Origin: a virus
Direction: 5' to 3' (one strand)
Virus record (IMG/VR): IMGVR_UViG_3300042898_000564
Location: 1 to 26,457 of that record
DNA: 26,457 bases
The notes under the pieces are model-generated. The model had not been told where the DNA came from. It saw nothing but the letters and a program-made list of their open reading frames with translations, and did no database searches. Made by a program: the position numbers and the translations under genes. This document shows positions 15,014-20,407 of the stretch, piece by piece; within the stretch, counting starts at the first letter, position 1; each line of letters starts with the position of its first letter.

Positions 15014-15863
15014 AAAAAAAGTTAGTATCGATATTGAAACTCATATCCTCCTCGATATGAGCGCAATGGTTGCATTCAAATTCTACTTCAAATAATTGGT
15101 TAGGAGATACTTTATTAACTTCAGTTCTTAATGCTCTAGAATCCATTGCAAACAATTCATTATCTACAAAATGCATAATAAATGATTTATCTGTATTTCC
15201 ATCAACTGATAAAATTAAATGCTTTAATCTAGTAGTCAATTCTCTATCAATTCCGTCTTTTTTAATAGATTTTTTTAATGAATCTAATTCATTATCAATA
15301 CGCTTATCATCTCCCGTAGTTAAAATTTTAAATGTAACTTTTCTACCCGTCTGTGGTAATGTAAATTCAAATACATTAGGTGCAATCATTGTAGTAGTAT
15401 CAACTTCTTTAACCGGTAATTTAGTTAAGTCGATTGACATTTTAGTTTTTTCTTCGCACTTAGGACATGTTACTTCAATTGGATATTCTTTACCATATCC
15501 TAATATACGAGCAGCTACCATAATTCCGTTTTTATCGCCGATAGCTAAATCATTTAATCTAATATTAGATACAATCATTGACTGTAATAATTTGTCAATA
15601 ACTACACCTTGTTTAATTAAATTCTGAGAAGTTAAAATGTCTTCTTCTTTGGCTGTCATGTACTTCATTTCAATTTTACCTTCAGCTAATAAATTACCTT
15701 CGGAATATAAAACTCCTTTAGATGGTAATTCGACTATTTCTGTTGGGAAATTGTATTGACGAACTTCGGCTTGATCAAATTGCTGAAGAGCAAATGCTTT
15801 TAATTGGTCATCTGATAATTCTGATGACGATCCTTTTGGGTAAGAATTTGGAACTGTTGTCAT
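15000..15863 (-). CDS. 26: gp26-family baseplate / tail assembly protein with zinc ribbon
   Basis: Member of the T4 gp26 'base plate protein' family. The signature is visible: VELPSKGVLY (44-53), MTAKEEDIL (69-77) and RILGYGKEYPIEVTCPKC (119-136). Two Cys pairs, C133/C136 and C264/C267 with H269 next to them, look like a split zinc ribbon. The ending TNFFWPQS resembles the usual FFWP end of the family. T4 gp26 is described as a baseplate hub or hub-assembly protein; in this gene order (after tube, before tape measure) the position is that of a tail assembly chaperone. The last codons cross a T7 run that can feed ribosomes into the 72-codon frame at 15013-14795, giving about 355 residues. The start has its own octamer 13 bases upstream, and a terminator separates it from the preceding unit. 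Confidence 0.83.
   Translation of the reverse strand: MTTVPNSYPKGSSSELSDDQLKAFALQQFDQAEVRQYNFPTEIVELPSKGVLYSEGNLLAEGKIEMKYMTAKEEDILTSQNLIKQGVVIDKLLQSMIVSNIRLNDLAIGDKNGIMVAARILGYGKEYPIEVTCPKCEEKTKMSIDLTKLPVKEVDTTTMIAPNVFEFTLPQTGRKVTFKILTTGDDKRIDNELDSLKKSIKKDGIDRELTTRLKHLILSVDGNTDKSFIMHFVDNELFAMDSRALRTEVNKVSPNQLFEVEFECNHCAHIEEDMSFNIDTNFFWPQS
15014..15020 (-). promoter_or_regulatory. T7 slippery run, candidate programmed frameshift site
   Basis: The coding strand reads AAC TTT TTT TGG in the gp26-family frame, 18 bases before its stop. A +1 slip (skipping one T) or a -2 slip (re-reading TTT) would continue as GGC CTC AGT into the 72-codon downstream frame. A simple -1 slip would not reach it. 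Confidence 0.6.
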
Positions 15864-15876
15864 AAACTTATTTAAT

Positions 15877-15884
15877 ATAAATAT
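15877..15884 (-). promoter_or_regulatory. ATATTTAT octamer, candidate late promoter element
   Basis: The coding-strand context is TTTATATATTTATATTAA, 13 bases before the gp26-family start. It follows directly on the U tract of the terminator at 15894-15921 through the spacer ACTG. Confidence 0.45.
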
Positions 15885-15893
15885 ATAAACAGT

Positions 15894-15921
15894 AAAAAAG
15901 ACCCCGGTTAAAGGGTCTTTT
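15894..15921 (-). terminator. Intrinsic terminator after the 156-aa tagged gene
   Basis: On the coding strand a 9-bp perfect stem AAAAGACCC / GGGTCTTTT with an 8-base loop (TTTAACCG) ends in a run of six T (15899-15894). It lies 36 bases past the stop of the 156-residue gene and just ahead of the octamer for the gp26-family gene. Confidence 0.85.
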
Positions 15922-15956
15922 AATATTTACTGCTTACTACCTTTACAATATATAAT

Positions 15957-16427
15957 CTATAAGTATATCTCTGTTTGTATATATACATCAGGCATAATCC
16001 ATGCTCGTCTAACTTCACGGGGATGATTTCCTCCTGGGTCTCTGAACGGATCTTTAAATTTACTTTTTTCAATTTTTAGTGTATTTAAAAAGTCTTTAAT
16101 TGTTTCTGATCCGGTATACTTTAATTTGTTTATCTTATACAGCGTTTCAAGAGAATCAATATTATTTTGTTTTAGCATGTTAGCAATTGATATTGCCATT
16201 TTAGGTGCACTGGGCCTATACAATTCTTTGCCGTCTCTTCTGCGTTGATCGAAAATTTTATAATATGTAGCTGGTAAAAAAGTTAATCTTAAATACTTTA
16301 TAACATCAGCTGACTTAGTAAATTCGTCTAAAAATGAATTATCATTTTCTTTTACTAATTTAGTAGATTCATTAATAGCGTTACGAACTTCAGTTTTAAT
16401 CAGGTTTCTTAATTCTTGTATTTTCAT
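15957..16427 (-). CDS. Tagged protein of unknown function, 156 aa
   Basis: The N-terminus MKIQELRNLIKTEV is the shared tag, ending in an INE/S site at residues 18-21 and followed by VKE at 25-27. The remainder has no family I recognise. It is mostly helical and basic (KYLRLTFLPATYYKIFDQRRRDGKELY; SIANMLKQNNIDSLETLYKI), with a Pro-rich basic stretch DPFRDPGGNHPREVRRAW near residues 124-142. There is no signal peptide or membrane segment. It stands alone between an octamer 50 bases upstream (16478-16485) and a strong terminator. A packaged virion protein is plausible if the tag is a targeting or maturation signal; that is inference. Confidence 0.75.
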   Translation of the reverse strand: MKIQELRNLIKTEVRNAINESTKLVKENDNSFLDEFTKSADVIKYLRLTFLPATYYKIFDQRRRDGKELYRPSAPKMAISIANMLKQNNIDSLETLYKINKLKYTGSETIKDFLNTLKIEKSKFKDPFRDPGGNHPREVRRAWIMPDVYIQTEIYL

Positions 16428-16477
16428 ATTTTTATTTCTATACTATAAAGATAATATATATTTTTCGTAATTCCTAA

Positions 16478-16485
16478 ATAAATAT
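16478..16485 (-). promoter_or_regulatory. ATATTTAT octamer, candidate late promoter element
   Basis: The coding-strand context is CAATATTTATTTAGGAA, 50 bases before the 156-residue tagged gene, the longest spacing of the set. It lies just past the stop of the 178-residue gene. Confidence 0.38.
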
Positions 16486-16493
16486 TGTTTTTT

Positions 16494-17030
16494 TTATAAA
16501 TCACCTGTTTTGCCCTTGAAAAGAATATCTGATTTCTTAAGGCCTTGTGTATTTAACCATTTACCTAATTCATAATTCATATTAGGTATAGGTTCATTTT
16601 CGTTACCGGGTGTTTTTAATTTAGGTAATAATACAGTATCTATAAACTGTTTTTCTATCGTATCATCTAATATAATAGATACTTCAGGATCTAATCTAAT
16701 TGCATCCCAAAATGGAGTCGTTAATTGTTTAAATTCTGAACCTTTAGGATTTTTTAGCTCATCGTTCGAAACTGTTTTACCTAATGCAAATAAAGCTGAT
16801 GCAACTGTTTTAATGTCTTTAATATTATCATATACATCTAATCCTTTTTGTATAATACTAATACCCGGCACTAATGACATTCCAAATTTACCTAATTTTT
16901 TTAATGAACTAACAGCGTCCTGTTCATTAGCCTTACCTACAATTACTTCAAATGCTTGTTTTACTTCGCCCCATGTAGGTTGCGTATCTTCTAATAAAAG
17001 TTGTTCTGCTATAGGTTTAAGCTTGATCAT
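16494..17030 (-). CDS. Unknown helical protein, 178 aa, with a different N-terminal peptide
   Basis: Not a family I recognise. The N-terminus MIKLKPIAEQLLLEDTQ is a short amphipathic, Leu-rich segment ending in LLED. It is not the common tag of its neighbours but has similar style and could be a second type of targeting peptide. A moderately hydrophobic Gly-containing stretch (GKFGMSLVPGISIIQKGL, about 47-64) and KTVASALFALGK (about 74-85) could associate with membranes or be a buried helix hairpin. The C-terminal half contains PFWDAIRLDPEVSIILDDTI and KWLNTQGLKKSDILFKG. It overlaps the upstream 113-residue gene by 14 bases, so it belongs to the ferritin transcript. Confidence 0.7.
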   Translation of the reverse strand: MIKLKPIAEQLLLEDTQPTWGEVKQAFEVIVGKANEQDAVSSLKKLGKFGMSLVPGISIIQKGLDVYDNIKDIKTVASALFALGKTVSNDELKNPKGSEFKQLTTPFWDAIRLDPEVSIILDDTIEKQFIDTVLLPKLKTPGNENEPIPNMNYELGKWLNTQGLKKSDILFKGKTGDL

Positions 17031-17358
17031 TTGAAGCTTGTTTTAATACACCTTTTAATTTACTAGCTATTTGAGTAAAGTCTTGTTCTGTAATACCAAA
17101 TGCAATTGCGACTGCGCCTAATAAAGCAACTCGTTGAGCATTATTTTTTAATGACTTAACAGCTGTCGGATCTTCAATTAAATCTATTACTTTAGCTCTG
17201 ATAGAACTGTCAATAGCTTTAATAGCCATATTTAAATTTTTAATGACTTGAGGATCTTGTATTTTATTACCGTCAGGTCCTACAGGAATAATATCTACTT
17301 CATTTAATGCAGATACAATTTCTTCTTTGATTAATTTTCTTAATTCAGATGTTTTCAT
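17017..17358 (-). CDS. Tagged protein of unknown function, 113 aa, downstream of ferritin
   Basis: Begins with the best tag of the set, MKTSELRKLIKEEI, running into ALNE at 17-20, an (L/I)xE site. After the tag: a Pro/Gly linker (VDIIPVGPDGNKIQDP), then two or three helices, including an Ala/Val-rich hydrophobic one (RVALLGAVAIAFGITEQDF, about 76-94). No known domain. The start codon abuts the ferritin stop (TAA immediately followed by ATG), so production should be coupled to ferritin, and the 178-residue gene overlaps its 3' end. If the tag marks virion cargo, this could be a partner or carrier for ferritin; nothing in the sequence proves that. Confidence 0.75.
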   Translation of the reverse strand: MKTSELRKLIKEEIVSALNEVDIIPVGPDGNKIQDPQVIKNLNMAIKAIDSSIRAKVIDLIEDPTAVKSLKNNAQRVALLGAVAIAFGITEQDFTQIASKLKGVLKQASNDQA

Positions 17359-17880
17359 TTAATTAAAATATGTTTGTTCAAAATATAATACTTCAAAGTT
17401 ATTTTCTACATTTACTAGCATTGCAGCATTTAATAGATCTGAATATTCAATTACAGACTCTGTTTGACCTTCTCTCAATTCACGTAAAAAATCAAATGTA
17501 GCTATATCAGAACTAAATAAATCTTGTGAGTCGTTATTATAAGCTTCGAACAAAGAATACTCTAAAGTATATGCTTTATTGACTATGTCGATTAGGTTAT
17601 CGAACGTAATATTAGGCTTAATCGATGGCAAAGTAGGGTATACATTCCAATCTACTAAATACTTTTGAACCTTTTCAGCATGGGTTAATTCATTAGCAGC
17701 TTCTTGTGCAAAGAATGCAGCTGCTTTTAAATATCCTTCACTAGCACACCAGTTATGTGCATTTCTGTAAAAGTAGTGAGCGGTATATTCGTCTTTTAAA
17801 CGATCAGTTAATTTTGAAACCGTATCTGATGATAATGTTTTTGGTGTTTTAATTTCAGATTGAGATACTTGCTTTATCAT
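17359..17880 (-). CDS. Ferritin-like iron-storage protein
   Basis: Four-helix-bundle ferritin expected to oxidise Fe(II) and store iron in a protein shell. It is 173 residues; bacterial ferritins are ~165. Ferroxidase-type residues fall at the right spacing: E31 with Y38 (helix A, DEYTAHYFY), E64 and H67 (helix B, ANELTHAEKVQKYL; 33 residues after E31, as in E. coli FtnA E17-E50/H53), E107 (helix C, YTLEYSLFEAY) and Q139/E141 (helix D, FLRELREGQTESV). The position matching FtnA E130 is Ser and E126 is Gly, so the third iron site is probably altered. A 15-20-residue N-terminal arm precedes helix A; it is not the common tag. It heads a transcript with the tagged 113- and 178-residue genes. A Dps-type assignment is disfavoured because the ligands lie within one bundle. 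Confidence 0.88.
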   Translation of the reverse strand: MIKQVSQSEIKTPKTLSSDTVSKLTDRLKDEYTAHYFYRNAHNWCASEGYLKAAAFFAQEAANELTHAEKVQKYLVDWNVYPTLPSIKPNITFDNLIDIVNKAYTLEYSLFEAYNNDSQDLFSSDIATFDFLRELREGQTESVIEYSDLLNAAMLVNVENNFEVLYFEQTYFN

Positions 17881-17886
17881 ATAATA

Positions 17887-17894
17887 ATAAATAT
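17887..17894 (-). promoter_or_regulatory. ATATTTAT octamer, candidate late promoter element
   Basis: The coding-strand context is GTTTAATATTTATTATTAT, only 6 bases before the ferritin ATG, the shortest spacing of the set. If it is a -10-like element the ferritin transcript would be leaderless or nearly so. Confidence 0.4.
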
Positions 17895-17902
17895 TAAACA
17901 GT

Positions 17903-17928
17903 AAAAAAGCCCCTGCAAAGCAAGGGCT
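17903..17928 (-). terminator. Intrinsic terminator after the 77-aa tagged gene
   Basis: On the coding strand the outer stem AGCCC/GGGCT (5 bp) and inner stem TGC/GCA, separated by one mismatch and closed by a TTT loop, are followed by a run of six T. It is joined through ACTG to the octamer ahead of ferritin. Confidence 0.82.
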
Positions 17929-17954
17929 CCTTAATATATTTTTGATTTTATTCT

Positions 17955-18188
17955 TTAATAACCTTCCGAGGCACCGGCATCTTTAATATCAATAATTAAA
18001 GAAGCTAATTCATTGTAATCAAATTCTCCTCCAGTTGTACCAAGATAATTTTCTAAAGCTATAACAGCTTCTTTAAATTCACCAGAAGGTTGAATTATTT
18101 TTAAAAGCTCACCTTCACTAAGTTGATTTTCGTTAACTGCTTTACGAACTTCAGTTCTGATCAAGTTTCGTAATTCTTGTAGTTTCAT
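17955..18188 (-). CDS. Small tagged acidic protein, 77 aa
   Basis: The first 20 residues are the shared tag (MKLQELRNLIRTEV, ending in AVNE), with a second (L/I)xE-Gly site, LSEG, at 23-26. The body of ~50 residues is acidic and helical (KEAVIALENYLGTTGGEFDYNELASLIIDIKD), ending DAGASEGY. No known domain. It lies between the homing endonuclease upstream and a terminator downstream, with its own octamer 18 bases before the ATG. The short body could mean it is a naturally small internal protein, or a remnant shortened when the endonuclease gene arrived next door; the clean promoter-like and terminator elements favour the first. Confidence 0.72.
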   Translation of the reverse strand: MKLQELRNLIRTEVRKAVNENQLSEGELLKIIQPSGEFKEAVIALENYLGTTGGEFDYNELASLIIDIKDAGASEGY

Positions 18189-18206
18189 GCTTCTTATAAT
18201 TTTAAT

Positions 18207-18214
18207 ATAAATAT
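18207..18214 (-). promoter_or_regulatory. ATATTTAT octamer, candidate late promoter element
   Basis: The coding-strand context is CCTGATATTTATATTAA, 18 bases before the 77-residue tagged gene and immediately past the stop of the endonuclease gene. Confidence 0.45.
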
Positions 18215-18218
18215 CAGG

Positions 18219-19034
18219 CTATTTTAAAACGCCTATTAACTGTTCAATACATGCTAATCGATTATTAACTATATCATTTTCCCAGAATCGAATCAATTTA
18301 TAACCTTTAGATTCTGCTAATTGATTTTTTAACTTATCTAATCCTAAATTCTTTTTCTGAGTATTGTTTAAAGTATCTTCTGTATATTTGATAGGATTTG
18401 CATGCCAATAATCTCCGTCAATTTCTATTAATGTATTTATACTAGGTACATAAAAATCATATTCAAATCCATCTACATGATACTGATGAGTAAATTCTAC
18501 ATTTAATGATTCTAATATACTAGCAAATGTATATTCTAATTTCGATGGATTACCTTTTAAAATTTCTTTTCTATTACGAGCTAATGTTTCTAACAGTATT
18601 TTTTTATGCTCTTCTGACTTTGGCTTACCTTTTAATGCTTTTGATATCTTTGCTCGACGTTTAGGATCTGCAGCTGTAATTCGAATCTTTTCTAATTCTT
18701 CACCTTCATAAACTTTTCCTTTATTCCATTGAGATAATTCGCCGGATCCGAATCGTGTCTTTCTAGTCTCTCCTGATTTTTTAGCTCCTTTTTCAGAATA
18801 AAATCCTCCGTTCACTCTAGCTGCATGTCCTTGAATATACTCACCAAAACCAAATGTAGAAAAATAATTTAACTTTTCATTACAGCCGCATTTACATATA
18901 GGCCATTCTCCGTTATAATGTATATTAACATATGTTTGAGCACCGGAGATTTTGTGAGTTCTAGAATTGTGGTTTTGTAACCCTTTGTATGAATCGAATT
19001 CTCGATTACATTCTTTACACGTAAATTTGTCCAT
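18219..19034 (-). CDS. Free-standing EDxHD (VSR-fold) homing endonuclease with zinc finger and NUMOD3
   Basis: Probable selfish DNA endonuclease. Modules in order: a classical C2H2 zinc finger (C6, C9, H22, H27), a second Cys cluster CKCGC (47-51) followed by a GH at 69-70, a NUMOD3-type DNA-binding helix (RAKISKALKGKPKSEEHKK, 127-145), then a VSR/PD-(D/E)xK-like nuclease. In the nuclease, E167 (SKLEYTF), D193 (YDFYVP), H211 (IEIDGDYWH) and D233 (LDKLKN) follow the E-D-x-H-D spacing of the I-Bth0305I group. The end, GYKLIRFWENDI (244-255), is typical of VSR-like proteins. The gene lies between tail tube and a tagged gene with no intron visible, so it is free-standing, like T4 seg and mob genes. 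Its own octamer lies inside the terminator hairpin upstream. The alternative of a repair VSR enzyme is unlikely given the finger and NUMOD3. Confidence 0.85.
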   Translation of the reverse strand: MDKFTCKECNREFDSYKGLQNHNSRTHKISGAQTYVNIHYNGEWPICKCGCNEKLNYFSTFGFGEYIQGHAARVNGGFYSEKGAKKSGETRKTRFGSGELSQWNKGKVYEGEELEKIRITAADPKRRAKISKALKGKPKSEEHKKILLETLARNRKEILKGNPSKLEYTFASILESLNVEFTHQYHVDGFEYDFYVPSINTLIEIDGDYWHANPIKYTEDTLNNTQKKNLGLDKLKNQLAESKGYKLIRFWENDIVNNRLACIEQLIGVLK

Positions 19035-19077
19035 AAAAAAATTCCTTATACTATTATAAATATAAGGAATATTTTTT
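19035..19077 (-). terminator. Terminator hairpin after tail tube, with embedded octamer
   Basis: A perfect 10-bp inverted repeat ATTCCTTATA / TATAAGGAAT (19041-19050 and 19061-19070) with a 10-base spacer. On the coding strand it is followed by a run of seven T reaching the endonuclease ATG. It ends the tail tube transcript. The ATATTTAT octamer (19063-19056) overlaps one arm and the loop. Confidence 0.75.
19056..19063 (-). promoter_or_regulatory. ATATTTAT octamer within the terminator hairpin
   Basis: The coding-strand context is CTTATATTTATAATAG, 21 bases before the endonuclease start codon. Termination of tail tube transcripts and initiation of the endonuclease transcript would use the same bases. 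Confidence 0.38.
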
Positions 19078-19124
19078 AAAATAAAAAATGATTATGTTAT
19101 TTTATTAGAATAACGTAGTCGTAC

Positions 19125-19613
19125 TTAAAATTGCAATATTGCGTAATCGTATTTCAACGTAAGAGTAATATTAATAGCATCCTCAGTTGAAAAATCAAAA
19201 TCTCCAAATTGAGCATCTCCAATATAAGCACCTTTTAAAGTCCATTCTTCAACTTTATCACCCACAGGTCCTAATGCATTGAAAGTAATGTCTTTCTTGT
19301 AAAAGTCAGAATAACCATCTCTACCAGTAACTGATTCATGTGATAAACGAATCCACTCCATTACTGCTTGTGCAGCTGAAGGAACTACTGGATCATATAA
19401 TGTAATAGATACATCATTCCAACGACCTTTTCCTTTTAATTTTCTTTCTACGTTGATATGATCTAAAATTACGTCACCGAAAGTAATGCTAGGACGATTA
19501 GCTGCTTTAATTAAATAAGAAGGAATTCCTTCAATGTACATTATAAATCTGTTAGCTACCTTTGGTTCAAAAGCGGTAAACATCACCTCACTTGGATCTA
19601 ATAATTCTGCCAT
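19125..19613 (-). CDS. 19: Tail tube protein, gp19 family
   Basis: Major subunit of the inner tail tube through which DNA passes. At 162 residues it is the same size as T4 gp19 (163). The gp19 fold is suggested by the N-terminal ANRFIMYIEGIPSYLIKAANRPS, the middle RWNDVSITLYDPVVPS and AVMEWIR, and the C-terminal strand pattern WTLKGAYIGDAQFGDFDF then INITLTLKYDYAIL. It is encoded two genes after the sheath, with two tagged genes between. A hairpin terminator follows the stop and an octamer lies 23 bases before the start, so this abundant protein appears to have its own transcript. Confidence 0.92.
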   Translation of the reverse strand: MAELLDPSEVMFTAFEPKVANRFIMYIEGIPSYLIKAANRPSITFGDVILDHINVERKLKGKGRWNDVSITLYDPVVPSAAQAVMEWIRLSHESVTGRDGYSDFYKKDITFNALGPVGDKVEEWTLKGAYIGDAQFGDFDFSTEDAINITLTLKYDYAILQF

Positions 19614-19636
19614 AATTTTATATGATTATATATGTT

Positions 19637-19644
19637 ATAAATAT
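19637..19644 (-). promoter_or_regulatory. ATATTTAT octamer, candidate late promoter element
   Basis: The coding-strand context is TTCATATATTTATAACATA, 23 bases before the tail tube start codon. Confidence 0.45.
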
Positions 19645-19650
19645 ATGAAT

Positions 19651-20403
19651 TTATTTTTTCTTATTTGCTTCTTTAATCTTAGACGAATTGTATTGTCTAA
19701 TACTTTCTGTTTTTGCAAATCTTCGTCCGCCGGCTTCTTTGATTTTAGTTCTCATTGCATTTGTAGATTCAACTACTTCACCTTTTGTTTTATCAAATTC
19801 ACCTTTTTTAATTAAACCATGAACTATAAAGTTTGTGCGTGGTTGTTTTGTTAAATACATTACTGTTTTGATTGCATCATTTTCATCATCAACATTATCA
19901 ACACCCCTAATGTATCTAAACTTGTATTGTTTTTTAGTTTTTTGATCTAATACAATATAACCATCATATTGTCTAGACATATCAGCTTCATTAACTACTG
20001 ACTCGCCCATGGATGCTTTTGCGTTATCATAAATTGACTGCAACCAGTCTTTAAATTGTCCTGGTTCTCCAGCCTTAGATAAATCATGATGTGTCTTTAT
20101 AAATTCAGTTACGAATGATTTAAAGTCTTTTGCTTCATGAGCCATTATGTCAATATCTGACATAGATGCTTCATTGATAGATTCATACATTCCAGATTGT
20201 CTTAGTTTTTGTCTAAATGCTGGAATTGATTCTGCCCAAGTTGTTACAGCTTCAACTGCACCTGAATTGTCTTCAAAGAAATCCATTACATCTGAATACC
20301 CTAATACTTCTACTAATTCTTCTAAACCAGAATCACCGCTGTATTCTTGTAATGTTTTCTTTATAGATTCTCTTATTAAATCTCTTAATATTTGTTCTTT
20401 CAT
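19651..20403 (-). CDS. Tagged polyprotein-like protein with several protease-type sites, 250 aa
   Basis: I chose the ATG at 20403, which gives the shared tag (MKEQILRDLIRESI...TLQE); an upstream in-frame ATG at 20451 would start inside the preceding gene and is rejected. The tag ends TLQE at 17-20. Further sites of the form (I/V)xE then a small residue occur at INE/A (76-79), VNE/A (137-140), VVE/S (210-213), IKE/A (221-224) and IKE/A (243-246). T4 prohead protease gp21 cuts after (L/I)xE, usually before Ala, Gly or Ser. Cutting would give pieces of about 58, 61, 73, 11, 22 and 5 residues. Two begin alike (ASMSD, ADMSR), and residues 140-210 look like a small beta domain (YDGYIVLDQKTKKQYKFRYI). 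No known family. It follows the 210-residue tagged gene by 4 bases. Confidence 0.75.
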   Translation of the reverse strand: MKEQILRDLIRESIKKTLQEYSGDSGLEELVEVLGYSDVMDFFEDNSGAVEAVTTWAESIPAFRQKLRQSGMYESINEASMSDIDIMAHEAKDFKSFVTEFIKTHHDLSKAGEPGQFKDWLQSIYDNAKASMGESVVNEADMSRQYDGYIVLDQKTKKQYKFRYIRGVDNVDDENDAIKTVMYLTKQPRTNFIVHGLIKKGEFDKTKGEVVESTNAMRTKIKEAGGRRFAKTESIRQYNSSKIKEANKKK

Positions 20404-20407
20404 CTTA

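Noticed and set aside
15070-15627. Plus-strand open frame of 185 codons
   Set aside because: It lies wholly antisense to the well-supported gp26-family gene, has no recognisable domain and no regulatory context; a shadow of the minus-strand codon pattern.
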